From CAZKWG01 sp964615375 (GTDB lineage: Bacteria; Myxococcota_A; UBA796; CAZKWG01): DNA of 64,000 bases. Under the pieces are notes generated by a model, which saw only the letters and a list, made by a program, of their open reading frames with translations, searched no databases and had not been told where the DNA came from. Location: NCBI GenBank assembly GCA_964615375.1, contig CAZTOW010000044.1:17129-81128 (forward strand), written 5' to 3'. The first letter of the stretch is position 1. Each line of letters starts with the position of its first letter. Below are positions 1 to 7,560 of this stretch, in pieces. Made by a program: the position numbers and the translations under genes.

Positions 1-674
1 TCCACCGAGGGCACGACGCCGTCCGGGCCGCGGATCCCGTCCACGTCCGTCAGGAAGATCAGCCGCTTCGCCGACATCGCCCCGGCGACGGCGGTGGCCA
101 CGCTGTCAGCGTTGACGTTGAGCGGCTCCAGCGCGTCGTCCACGGCCACGGGGGCGATGACGGGGATGAGCCCCAGGCCCAGGAGCTGCTGGAGGAAGAG
201 GGCGTCCACCCGGCGGATGTCGCCGACGCGGCCCAGATCCACCGGCTCCCCGGTCTGACGGGAGGTGTGTGATCTCACACACCCTCGCAGCCAGCCCCCG
301 CCGTCCTGGCCGGAGACGCCCAGGCCCCGACCGCCCACCCGGCCCAGCGCGGCCACGATGTCGCGGGAGATGCCGCCCACCTGCACCAGCTGAGCCACGC
401 GCATGGTGGCCTCGTCGGTCACGCGCAGCCCGTCGACGAAGCGCGGCTCCAGCCCGAGACGCCGCCCCCAGTCGCTCACCGTGGGCCCGCCGCCGTGGAC
501 CAGCACCACGTCCACGCCCACCCGGCGCAGCAGCACCACGTCCTGCATGACGGCGTGCGCCAGCTCCGGGGAGACCTGCGCCGCACCGCCGTACTTGATC
601 ACGACCGTCTGCCCGGCCCACTCGCCCATGAAGGGCAGGGCCTCGACCAGGGCCTCAGCTACGGTAGTCGGCAT
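1..674 (-). CDS. argB: Acetylglutamate kinase ArgB (C-terminus beyond window)
   Basis: Phosphorylates N-acetylglutamate with ATP in arginine biosynthesis, in the cytoplasm. The reading frame runs on the minus strand from ATG at 674 (begins MPTTVAEALVEALPFMG) and is open at base 1, so about 224 residues are visible. Amino-acid-kinase motifs are clear: VVIKYGGAA (ATP phosphate-binding Lys-Gly-Gly), VLVHGGGP (acetylglutamate loop), GVSGQDGG, VGDIRRVD, PLNVNADSVATAVA and FLTDVDGI. The ATG lies 20 bases inside the end of argJ, which indicates translational coupling. One oddity is a short stretch with Cys, Arg, His and Thr (RGCVRSHTSR) encoded by a perfect inverted repeat at 264-283. Identification is from motifs plus operon context. 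Confidence 0.93.
   Translation of the reverse strand, partial: MPTTVAEALVEALPFMGEWAGQTVVIKYGGAAQVSPELAHAVMQDVVLLRRVGVDVVLVHGGGPTVSDWGRRLGLEPRFVDGLRVTDEATMRVAQLVQVGGISRDIVAALGRVGGRGLGVSGQDGGGWLRGCVRSHTSRQTGEPVDLGRVGDIRRVDALFLQQLLGLGLIPVIAPVAVDDALEPLNVNADSVATAVAGAMSAKRLIFLTDVDGIRGPDGVVPSV
264..283. repeat. Perfect 9-bp inverted repeat with 2-nt centre inside argB
   Basis: GGTGTGTGA and TCACACACC flank a 2-nt TC centre. It is the least GC-biased spot in this part of argB and encodes the RGCVRSHTS stretch, where acetylglutamate kinases usually have a variable loop. It resembles a compacted CRP half-site pair (TGTGA/TCACA) but the spacing is wrong for CRP. Function unknown. Confidence 0.5.
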
Positions 675-1878
675 TGATCTTCACGTACCCTTCGGTGAGG
701 TCGCAGCCCCAGGCGAAGCCGAGGCCGGGGCCGGGCAGGCGGGCCTCGATGCGCACCTCGGGCGCGCGCAGGGCCTGGGAGGCGGCGCGCTCGTCGAAGG
801 CCAGCGGTCGGCCGCCGCGGAGCACGGGCACGCCGGCCAGGTCCAGGTCGAGGGTGTCCAGGTGCGGCACGCCCGCGGCGCCCAGCGCCCCCACCACCCG
901 GCCCCAGTTGGGATCACGCCCGAAGATCGCGGACTTCAGGAGGTTGGAGCGCACCACGGCGCGGGCGGCCCGGCGGGCCTCGGCGTCGTCGGCCAGCCCG
1001 CTCACCGCCACCTCCACCAGGGTGGTGGCGCCCTCGCCGTCGCGGGCGATGTCCCGGGCCAGCTTGCGGCACACGGTCTCCAGCCCGAGCGCCAGGGCCT
1101 CCCAGGCCGCCATGCCGGGCTCGGCCACCAGCCCGGTGCCCGTGGCCTGCACGATCAGCGTGTCGTTGGTGGACGTGTCGCCGTCCACGGTGATCGCGTT
1201 GAAGGTGCGGTCGGCGACCTCGCGCAGCAGGCGCTGGAGCTGGGCTGGCTCCACCCGGGCGTCCGTCGTGACGAAGGCCAGCATGGTCGCCATGTCCGGG
1301 TAGATCATCCCCGAGCCCTTGGCGACGCCGCCGACCTTCACCCCGCCCACGTCCACCGCCGCCTCCTTGGGCACCAGATCGGTGGTCAGGATGGCGCGGG
1401 CCAGGCGGTGCCCGTCGTCGGCGCCCTCCAGCGCGCGGGCGGCGGCCTCCTGGGCGGCGGGCAGCAGGCGGCCCATGGGCAGGGGGACCCCGATGACCCC
1501 GGTGGAGCAGACCAGCACCCGCTCGGGCTCGCAGCCGAGCACGCCCGCCACCGCCGCCGCGGTCGCCGCGGTGTCCTCCTCACCCTGGAGCCCGGTGGAG
1601 GCGTTGGCGTTGCCCGAGTTCACGACCACGGCGCGCACGGGGCCGGGGACCAGGGCGCGCGTCCAGCGGCAGGGCGCGGCGGCGGCGCTGGAGCGGGTGG
1701 TCAGCGCGGCGGCGACGCCGTCGGCCAGGAGCACGGCCACGTCGTCGCGGACGGGCGGCTGGTCGGGCTTCTTGATGCCCGCGGAGACCACGCCGCAGCG
1801 CGCCGCCTCCACGACGTCCCAGCTCCCGCCCGGGAGCAGGGGGGCCGCCAGCTGGGAGGGGAGGGCGAGGGGCTTCAC
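655..1878 (-). CDS. argJ: Bifunctional glutamate N-acetyltransferase / amino-acid acetyltransferase ArgJ
   Basis: Transfers the acetyl group from N-acetylornithine to glutamate (acetyl cycle of arginine synthesis) and in some species also makes acetylglutamate from acetyl-CoA. The protein has 407 residues, the normal family length. Hallmarks: NSGNAN at about 87-92, STGVIG at 125-130 (oxyanion region), KGSGMIYPDMATML with the autocleavage/nucleophile threonine at about T198, and ITVDGDTSTNDT further on. The precursor is expected to cleave itself before that Thr into two chains. The ATG overlaps the stop of the upstream GNAT gene by 4 bases, and its own end overlaps argB, so all are one operon. 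Confident family assignment; mono- versus bifunctional activity cannot be read from the sequence. Confidence 0.95.
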   Translation of the reverse strand: MKPLALPSQLAAPLLPGGSWDVVEAARCGVVSAGIKKPDQPPVRDDVAVLLADGVAAALTTRSSAAAAPCRWTRALVPGPVRAVVVNSGNANASTGLQGEEDTAATAAAVAGVLGCEPERVLVCSTGVIGVPLPMGRLLPAAQEAAARALEGADDGHRLARAILTTDLVPKEAAVDVGGVKVGGVAKGSGMIYPDMATMLAFVTTDARVEPAQLQRLLREVADRTFNAITVDGDTSTNDTLIVQATGTGLVAEPGMAAWEALALGLETVCRKLARDIARDGEGATTLVEVAVSGLADDAEARRAARAVVRSNLLKSAIFGRDPNWGRVVGALGAAGVPHLDTLDLDLAGVPVLRGGRPLAFDERAASQALRAPEVRIEARLPGPGLGFAWGCDLTEGYVKINADYRS

Positions 1879-2384
1879 GCCGCCGCCATCAGGGCCACGT
1901 CGGTGGCCCGCGCCAGGAGGGTCTGCGCGCAGGCGCCGAGCCGGTCACAGCCCGCGCAGCGGCGGGACTTCGCGGCGATGGCGCGGTCCAGCAGGGGGCC
2001 CTCGCTCAGGCTCTCGCAGCCGCGGGCGCGGGCCCAGGGGGCGGCGCGGAGGCGCTCGAAGCCGGCCCGCTCGAAGAAGGGGGCGATCCCGGTCAGGGCC
2101 ACCACCACGTCGTAGCCGCGGCGCCCGGCCTCCTCGGCGGCGGCCTCCACCAGCGCGGCGCCCAGCCCCACCCCCCGCAGGGCGGAGACCAGCGAGCCGA
2201 GCTCGACCACGTCCTCGGTCCAGGGGCTCAGCGCGACGGTGCCCACCAGCTCGCCGTCGTCTTCGGCCACCAGGAAGTCCGCCGGATCCACGGCGCGCGG
2301 CAGCAGGTTCCCACGCGCGATCTCCGGGGCCATCAGGGCTCGGATCGCGGGGACGTCAGCGGCGATGGCAGGACGGATGTCCAT
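1875..2384 (-). CDS. GNAT acetyltransferase, argA-like (probable N-acetylglutamate synthase), with Cys cluster tail
   Basis: 169-residue GNAT-fold protein in the middle of the arginine operon (argC - this gene - argJ - argB). N-terminal IRPAIAADVPAIRALM and the acetyl-CoA loop region LVSALRGVGLGAALVEAAAE are typical of short ArgA-like acetyltransferases that use acetyl-CoA to make N-acetylglutamate. A likely job is to prime the acetyl cycle run by ArgJ. Odd: after the GNAT core (about residue 135 on) there is a short Cys-rich segment CAGCDRLGACAQ, which could bind a metal or form disulfides; I know of no standard argA with this. The 4-base overlap with argJ supports co-translation. The fold is secure; the substrate is inferred from context only. 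Confidence 0.75.
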   Translation of the reverse strand: MDIRPAIAADVPAIRALMAPEIARGNLLPRAVDPADFLVAEDDGELVGTVALSPWTEDVVELGSLVSALRGVGLGAALVEAAAEEAGRRGYDVVVALTGIAPFFERAGFERLRAAPWARARGCESLSEGPLLDRAIAAKSRRCAGCDRLGACAQTLLARATDVALMAAA

Positions 2385-2408
2385 GTTGGGGTCCCTCCTC
2401 GGCGCGGC

Positions 2409-3434
2409 TCAGGGCAGCAGGGGGATGGTGGGGAGTGAGAGGGTCTCGGGCAGGCCCAGCGCCAGGTTCATGCACTGGACCGCCTGACCAGAGGCGCCCT
2501 TGACGAGGTTGTCGATGGCGCAGACGGCCGTGATCTGGCCGCGCGCGGCGTCCAGGGCGAGGTGGATCATCGCGCGGTTGGTGCCGCGGACCTCCGCCGT
2601 GGACGGAGGCGCGTCGCGCAGGACGATCATCGGATGATCCGCGTAGAAGTCCTGGTACAGCGCGCGCAGCTCGGCCAGCGTCAGCGGCTGACGCAGCGCG
2701 CCGTGGACCGTGGCCAGCATCCCGCGCACCATGGGCACGAGGTGCGGCGAGAACATGACGTTACACGCGAGGGTCTGCTCGATCTCCGGCCGGTGGCGGT
2801 GCGCCCCGGCGAGGCTGTAGGCGCTGGCGCTCTCGGCGACCTCCCCGTAGAGGTTGCGCGGCCCCGGCGTCCGGCCGGCGCCGGAGATGCCCGAGAGGCA
2901 GCTGGCGACGAGCCCGTCCACCAGCCCGGCCCGGGTCAGCGGCAGCACCGCCAGGGCGGTGGCCGTCGGGTAGCAGCCCGGGTTGGCGACCAGTCGGGCG
3001 CCGCGCAGGGCCTCCCGGTGGAGCTCGGGCAGCCCGTAGACGGCCTCGGCGAGCAGCTCCGGGTGCGGGTGGGCCGCGCCATAGGCCGCGGCGTAGGCGG
3101 CCGGGTCGCGCAGGCGGAAGTCCGCGCCCAGATCGACGACGCGCACGCCCCGGGCCAGGAGCTCCGCCGCCACCGGCGCCGACACCCCGTGGGGCAGGGC
3201 CAGGAACACCAGATCGCAGCGCTCGGCCAGCGCGCCCGCGTCCAGCGCCTCTACCGGCAGCGCCCCCATCTCCCCCGTCCCCGAGAGCCCGGGCCACACC
3301 GCGTCCAGCCGCTGCCCCGCCTTCTGCCCGCCGGCCACCGCCACGAGGCGCACCCCAGGGTGACCCGCCAGGATCCGGCAGAGCTCAACCCCGGTGTAAC
3401 CGGTGACACCAGCGATTCCGACGCGCGCGACCAC
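2409..3434 (-). CDS. argC: N-acetyl-gamma-glutamyl-phosphate reductase ArgC
   Basis: NADPH-dependent reduction of acetylglutamyl phosphate to the semialdehyde, third step of arginine synthesis. Rossmann motif VGIAGVTGYTGVELCR near the N-terminus and active-site cysteine in NPGCYPTATAL (C154 from the start used here); HRHRPEI supplies the usual His region. I chose GTG at 3434: an in-frame ATG at 3479 would overlap the -10 and lie inside the operator palindrome, and its extra 15 residues look unlike ArgC. A GGAG lies 10 bases upstream of the GTG. First gene of the arg operon; 24 bases separate it from the GNAT gene. The 341-residue length fits the family. Confidence 0.93.
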   Translation of the reverse strand: MVARVGIAGVTGYTGVELCRILAGHPGVRLVAVAGGQKAGQRLDAVWPGLSGTGEMGALPVEALDAGALAERCDLVFLALPHGVSAPVAAELLARGVRVVDLGADFRLRDPAAYAAAYGAAHPHPELLAEAVYGLPELHREALRGARLVANPGCYPTATALAVLPLTRAGLVDGLVASCLSGISGAGRTPGPRNLYGEVAESASAYSLAGAHRHRPEIEQTLACNVMFSPHLVPMVRGMLATVHGALRQPLTLAELRALYQDFYADHPMIVLRDAPPSTAEVRGTNRAMIHLALDAARGQITAVCAIDNLVKGASGQAVQCMNLALGLPETLSLPTIPLLP

Positions 3435-3464
3435 TTCAGGAGGACTCCGACATGAGGGCGCATG

Positions 3465-3493
3465 TCTATACACTGTCATGCATAATTATGCAA
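3465..3493 (-). promoter_or_regulatory. Promoter of the arg operon
   Basis: On the minus strand TTGCAT (complement of 3488-3493) and TATAGA (complement of 3465-3470) are separated by exactly 17 bases, a good sigma70-type promoter in a genome where A/T-rich hexamers are rare. Transcription would start close to 3458 and run into argC. The -35 overlaps the palindrome 3479-3492. Confidence 0.7.
3479..3492. promoter_or_regulatory. Probable ARG box (ArgR/AhrC operator) before argC
   Basis: TGCATAATTATGCA is a perfect 14-bp palindrome. It has the shape of the ARG box consensus (TGAAT-WWWW-ATTCA, A/T-rich centre) with one symmetric A-to-C change in each arm. It sits on the -35 side of the argC promoter, where arginine-bound ArgR represses in other bacteria. 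It also lies between argC and the divergent dedA-like gene, so it could affect both. The regulator gene itself is not in the window. Confidence 0.65.
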
Positions 3494-3576
3494 GGGAGCG
3501 CGCTCCGCGCAGGACGGGCTCGCCGTCGGGCCTCGCTGGCGATAACGTGCCGGTTCGCCCTCCTGGAGGACAAGCG

Positions 3577-4260
3577 ATGCACGAGATGATCCAGCAGCTT
3601 CTGCAGTGGTACTTCGGCCTGCTCGAGAGCGCGGGGCTCTGGGGGGTCGTGCTGCTGATGGCGATGGAGAGCACCATCTTCCCGGTGCCCAGCGAGCTGG
3701 TCATCCCGCCCGCCGCCTACATCGAGAGCTATCAGCGGGGCAGCTCCATCCCGCACGCGCTGGCGGTGATCGTGGCGGGGACCGTGGGCTGCTACCTCGG
3801 CTCCATCATCACCTTCCTCATCTCGCGCGCGGTCGGCCGCCCGCTCATCGTGAAGTATGGGAAGTACTTCCTGCTCCGCGAGGACAAGCTGCGCATGGCC
3901 GAGGTCTGGGTGCAGCGCTACGGCGCGGGCGGCATCTTCTTCGCCCGCCTGCTGCCGGTGGTGCGGCACCTCATCTCCATCCCCGCGGGCGTGGTGGACA
4001 TGAACATCCGCACGTTCTCGGTGATGACCACGCTCGGCTCGGCGCTCTGGTGCGCGGTGCTGACGGTCTTCGGCGTGGTGATGGGGGAGGATCTGGCGGC
4101 GGTGCTCCAGGGCGGCGCGGCCACCGAGCACTACGAGGCGGCCTTCCACCGGCTGACGGCGGTGGTGGTCGTGTCCGTGGCCGTGCTGGGCGTACTCTAC
4201 GTCGCGGTGGTCAAGCGGCAGACTCGGCAGGGGGACGCTGGTGAGGGCGCGTCGGGATAG
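3577..4260 (+). CDS. DedA family inner-membrane protein
   Basis: 227-residue polytopic membrane protein of the DedA/SNARE-associated family; members act as lipid (C55-P or phosphatidylethanolamine) scramblases/flippases and affect envelope homeostasis. Evidence: FPVPSELVIPPAAYIES in the first third (the re-entrant F/xPxPxE motif), GTVGCYLGSIITFLISRAVG, and the conserved ARLLPVVRHLISIPAGVVDM block with the family Arg/Pro/Gly residues. I start at ATG 3577 because GGAGGA sits 7 bases upstream; the longer upstream frame overlaps argC and its promoter. Divergent from argC. Specific lipid substrate unknown. Confidence 0.88.
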   Translation: MHEMIQQLLQWYFGLLESAGLWGVVLLMAMESTIFPVPSELVIPPAAYIESYQRGSSIPHALAVIVAGTVGCYLGSIITFLISRAVGRPLIVKYGKYFLLREDKLRMAEVWVQRYGAGGIFFARLLPVVRHLISIPAGVVDMNIRTFSVMTTLGSALWCAVLTVFGVVMGEDLAAVLQGGAATEHYEAAFHRLTAVVVVSVAVLGVLYVAVVKRQTRQGDAGEGASG

Positions 4261-4280
4261 GACGCGGCGAGAGGTGTCTC

Positions 4281-5108
4281 ATGGCGGAGCGGGTGGCGGT
4301 GGTGACCGGCGCGAGCCGCGGGATCGGCGTGGTGATCGCGGAGGATCTGGCGGCGGACGGCGGCGTGATCGTGCTCTCCGCGCGGGACGAGGCGGGGCTG
4401 AAGGCGACCGCGGCGCGGGTGGAGGCGAAGGGGGCGCGCGCGGTGGTGGTGCCCGGGGACCTGACGCGCGCCGAGGACCGGGCGCGGCTGGTGGCGGAGG
4501 TCACGCGCCTGGGCGCCCCCGACGTGCTGGTGAACAACGCGGGCGTAGAGGTCTGCATGGCCGCGCTGGACCAGACCGAGGCGGAGATCACGCAGCAGAT
4601 CCAGGTCAACCTGCTGGCGCCGCTCCTGCTGACGCGGGCGCTGGCCCCGGGCATGGTGGCGGCGGGCCGCGGCGTGATCGTGATGATCTCCTCGATGTCC
4701 GGCAAGTCGCCGACCCCCTACAACGCCATCTACACGGCCTCCAAGTTCGGGCTCAACGGCTTCACCGCCTCTCTGCGCCTGGAGCTGGAGGGCACGGGCG
4801 TCCACCTCGGCGTGGTCTGCCCGAGCTTCGTCGCCGAGGCCGGCATGTTCTCCGACACGGGCGTCGCCGCCCCGGCGAGCATGCGCGAGGTCACGCCCGC
4901 TCAGGTGGTGCGCGGGGTGCGCAAGGTCATCGGCGGGGCCTCGGAGGTGCTGGTCACCCCGACCCCCGTGCGCCCGATGCTCGCGCTCGGCCAGTTCTTC
5001 CCCAACATCGACGGGCCCGCGCTGCGCCTGCTGGGCGTGATGGACGTGCTCAAGAAGCGCGCCGAGGTCACGCTCCAGCGTCGTCGGGGTCCGGGCTCCG
5101 CGGGCTGA
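4281..5108 (+). CDS. Short-chain dehydrogenase/reductase (SDR)
   Basis: Classical SDR of 275 residues acting in the cytoplasm on an unknown alcohol or ketone. Cofactor loop TGASRGIG at 9-16, NNAG at about 85-88, and catalytic residues S138, Y151 and K155 (YTASK) are all present. It starts 20 bases after the DedA-like gene on the same strand, so co-transcription is likely. The C-terminal part (from about 215) is typical of SDRs that end with a hydrophobic helix (RPMLALGQFFP). Its 3' end overlaps the convergent YkgJ-like gene by 41 bases. No basis in the sequence for a precise substrate. Confidence 0.88.
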   Translation: MAERVAVVTGASRGIGVVIAEDLAADGGVIVLSARDEAGLKATAARVEAKGARAVVVPGDLTRAEDRARLVAEVTRLGAPDVLVNNAGVEVCMAALDQTEAEITQQIQVNLLAPLLLTRALAPGMVAAGRGVIVMISSMSGKSPTPYNAIYTASKFGLNGFTASLRLELEGTGVHLGVVCPSFVAEAGMFSDTGVAAPASMREVTPAQVVRGVRKVIGGASEVLVTPTPVRPMLALGQFFPNIDGPALRLLGVMDVLKKRAEVTLQRRRGPGSAG

Positions 5109-5442
5109 TCGCCGCGAGCAGGGCGCGGTCGAGGGGCGGGAGGCCGTGGAGGGCGCGCGCGGCGTCGCAGCGGTCGAGCGCGCCGCCGAATTCGCGGCAG
5201 GGGCTCGGGCGACCGGCGTAGATCGTGCAGAACACCTCGGCGCCGACCTCGCCCCTCAGCGCCACGCAGCGGCAGGGCAGGTTTCGCGTGCCCTTCATGC
5301 AGACCAGGTGCGGCGGGAGCGGCTCCACCAGCGCGGGCGGGACGCCGCCGCCGGCCTCGGGGTCCGCCTCGGCCCAGTAGAAGGAGACCCGGTAGCTGGC
5401 GCAGCAGGCGCCACAGCGCATGCACAGCTCGGCCGGGACCAT
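5068..5442 (-). CDS. YkgJ family cysteine-cluster protein
   Basis: 124-residue protein with the N-terminal cluster CMRCGACC (7-14) and further conserved cysteines in CRCVALRG, FCTIYAGRPSPCREF and DRCDAA. This Cys pattern defines the YkgJ/UPF0153 family, thought to bind zinc or an Fe-S centre; no biochemical role is established. It lies 7 bases downstream of the Big_2-like membrane protein and probably shares its transcript. The end overlaps the convergent SDR gene. Confidence 0.82.
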   Translation of the reverse strand: MVPAELCMRCGACCASYRVSFYWAEADPEAGGGVPPALVEPLPPHLVCMKGTRNLPCRCVALRGEVGAEVFCTIYAGRPSPCREFGGALDRCDAARALHGLPPLDRALLAAISPRSPDPDDAGA

Positions 5443-5449
5443 GGGACGC

Positions 5450-6565
5450 TCAGCAGCCCTCGGAGACCTGGAGCCGGATCCAGCCGCGCTCCAGCGCGAT
5501 CTCGCGCGTGGACGAGCAGGCGACAGGCAGATCGATGGTCAGCTTGCCCGGGGAGGCCTCCAGGATCGCCTCGGCGGGGACGCGATCCCAGGCCCCGCCC
5601 AGCGGGACGGCCTGGCGCCCCGTCCCGCGCTCGCGCAGCAGGGCGGGGATGGGCAGGGCCGCGATCTCCGGCGGCAGCTCCATGCAGCGCTGGGCCACCG
5701 CCCAGATCTGGTCGAGGTCCGCCCCGGGCAGGGTGAGCGTGGTCCAGCCCCACTCCCAGCCGCCGCCCTCATCGATGCGCCCGCCCTCGGCGAGGGCCTG
5801 GGTCGCCGTCCACTCGCACATGTCGGGCGCGTTGGGCAGGCAGGCCCGCGTCTCCTCCTTCTGGCCCTTGCGGCCCACGGTCTCGGCGTAGAGGGCCAGC
5901 GTGCAGTCCTTGGGGGGCTCCGGCCAGACGCGGAACATGGCGCTGACGTCGGCCCCGCCGCCGCTCACCAGCACCTCCGCCAGGCCCGGCGCCACCGGCG
6001 TGACCACCCCCTGCTGGTCCACCTTCAGCACGGTCTCGTCCGAGGACGCCCAGGTCAGCGGGACCGTGACCTCCTTGCGGTCGAAGGTGGCGGTGGCCTT
6101 GAAGCTGCGCGGCGTCCAGACGCGGGCCTCCGCCTTGGGTGGGTCCAGCAGGATGGCGTTGGCCAGCTGCACGTCCAGGGCGAGCGTGGCGCAGAGATCC
6201 TCGACGCAGGCCCGGATCTCGCCCGTGCCCGGCTCCTCGGCCACGAAGGTGCCCCCGTTGATGGCCCCCAGCGAGGCCGGCGCCACCGTCCAGACCAGGC
6301 CCTCCTTCGTCACGACGGGCTCGCCCATGCGCGGGCTCAGCAGGGGCTGAGGCAGGGCGAGGGCGCGGGGATCGGTGACCAGCCAGCGCTCCTGCGAGAA
6401 GCTGAGGGAGACCGGCTGGGAGGCGTACCACCAGGCGCCCGCGGCGGCGGCCAGCAGGAGCCCGCCTCCGCCGCAGAGCAGCACGCCGACCCCGACGACG
6501 GAGCCGGCGATGAGCAGGGTCTTCTTGCCCCGCGGCGGGGCCTCGGAGGCTGGGCTGTCGTTCAT
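5450..6565 (-). CDS. Membrane-anchored protein with Ig-like (Big_2) domain
   Basis: 371 residues. Residues 1-14 are polar with a KK pair, then one hydrophobic segment at about 15-50 (LLIAGSVVGVGVLLCGGGGLLLAAAAGAWW) anchors it with the rest outside the cytoplasm. The central part (about 150-215) reads as a bacterial Ig-like repeat: ARVWTPRSFKATATF, LTWASSDETVLKVDQQGVVT, APGLAEVLVS. The C-terminal third contains paired cysteines. I do not recognise the remainder. Likely a structural or binding protein of the envelope; co-transcribed with the YkgJ-like gene downstream. Confidence 0.65.
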   Translation of the reverse strand: MNDSPASEAPPRGKKTLLIAGSVVGVGVLLCGGGGLLLAAAAGAWWYASQPVSLSFSQERWLVTDPRALALPQPLLSPRMGEPVVTKEGLVWTVAPASLGAINGGTFVAEEPGTGEIRACVEDLCATLALDVQLANAILLDPPKAEARVWTPRSFKATATFDRKEVTVPLTWASSDETVLKVDQQGVVTPVAPGLAEVLVSGGGADVSAMFRVWPEPPKDCTLALYAETVGRKGQKEETRACLPNAPDMCEWTATQALAEGGRIDEGGGWEWGWTTLTLPGADLDQIWAVAQRCMELPPEIAALPIPALLRERGTGRQAVPLGGAWDRVPAEAILEASPGKLTIDLPVACSSTREIALERGWIRLQVSEGC

Positions 6566-6604
6566 CCGCCGAAGATTAACACGCCCGCGCTACACCTCGG
6601 GCGG

Positions 6605-7471
6605 CTACACCTTGAGCGGGGTGAGCAGGTAGCGTCGGCCGTTCGAGGCCGGTCGAGGCAGACGCCCGGCGTCGATGTTGACCTGGATGCTGGGCAGCAG
6701 CAGGCGCGGGGCGGCGAGCGTGGCGTCGCGCGCGGTGCGGAAGGCCACGAAGTCCTCGCGGGAGGTGCTGGCGTTCAGCTGGACGTTCTGCTCGCGCGAG
6801 GCGCCGATGGTGGTCTCCCAGGCCACGGGCCGACCGCCGGGCTGGTAGTCGTGGCCCACGAAGACCCGGGTCTCCGGCGGGAGCGCGTACAGGCGGTCGT
6901 GGACGGAGGTGTAGAGCGTGTCCGCGCTGCCAGCGGGGAAGTCGCAGCGCCCCACGCCGTAGTCGGGCATGAAGAGCGCGTCGCCGGTGAAGACCGCGTC
7001 CCCGATCTGGTAGCTCATGCAGGCCGGGGTGTGGCCGGGGGTGTGGATGGCGTGGACGCGCAGCGCGCCGGCCTCCACCACCTCGCCGTCGCGGATGAGA
7101 TGCCCGAACTGGCTCCCGTCCCGCGGGACCTCGTCACCCTGGTTGAAGATCGGCGCGAAGATGGCCTGTACCGCCGTGATACTCTCGCCGATGCCCACGG
7201 GCACGCCCAGGCGCTCGCGCAGCACGTCCGCGCCGCTCAGGTGGTCGGCGTGGGCGTGCGTCTCCAGCACCAGGCGCGGCACCAGCGCGCGCTCCTCGAG
7301 GAAGGCCAGGACCGCGTCCAGGGACTCCCGCCAGATCCGCCCGTTCGCCGGGTCGAAGTCCAGCACGGGGTCGATGATGATGGCGTCGCGCGTGTCCGCG
7401 TCCCAGACCACATAGGTCAGCGTCCAGGTGCGCGGGTCGAAGAAGGCCTGAATCTCGGGTCGATTGGTCAT
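6605..7471 (-). CDS. Metallo-beta-lactamase-fold hydrolase, ETHE1/Blh-like (putative persulfide dioxygenase)
   Basis: 288 residues starting MTNRPEIQAFFDPRTWT at ATG 7471. The metal site is complete: ETHAHADHLSGAD (HxHxDH), HTPGHTPACMSYQ, FTGDALFMPDYGVGRCDFP and FVGHDYQPGG. These are the signatures of the persulfide dioxygenase (ETHE1)/Blh group of glyoxalase-II-like enzymes, which oxidise glutathione persulfide in sulfide detoxification. A rhodanese, the usual partner, is not adjacent (one lies far away at 50715). Divergent from the ECF sigma gene with 89 bases between. The ETHE1-type assignment is good; the physiological substrate is inferred. Confidence 0.82.
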   Translation of the reverse strand: MTNRPEIQAFFDPRTWTLTYVVWDADTRDAIIIDPVLDFDPANGRIWRESLDAVLAFLEERALVPRLVLETHAHADHLSGADVLRERLGVPVGIGESITAVQAIFAPIFNQGDEVPRDGSQFGHLIRDGEVVEAGALRVHAIHTPGHTPACMSYQIGDAVFTGDALFMPDYGVGRCDFPAGSADTLYTSVHDRLYALPPETRVFVGHDYQPGGRPVAWETTIGASREQNVQLNASTSREDFVAFRTARDATLAAPRLLLPSIQVNIDAGRLPRPASNGRRYLLTPLKV

Positions 7472-7560
7472 GGTGTGTGCTCCTGCCCCCCTGTGAGCCG
7501 TTGGCGGGCGAGAGTGTGACACAGGTGCGCGCGTGGCGGGCCGCGGATACACTTCAGGGC

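Noticed and set aside
1..674. Frameshift in argB because the obvious frame listing does not show it
   Set aside because: Direct reading from ATG 674 gives an unbroken ArgB frame to the window edge.
3452..3589. Possible 45-codon leader peptide gene with AGGAGG upstream, plus strand
   Set aside because: It overlaps the argC start, promoter and ARG box in antisense; the ribosome-like AGGAGG is in the argC coding start. No conserved leader features; left out.
5420..7519. 699-codon open frame on the plus strand
   Set aside because: It is antisense to two convincing genes (Big_2-like membrane protein and ETHE1-like hydrolase), and its composition is that of a GC-rich shadow frame.
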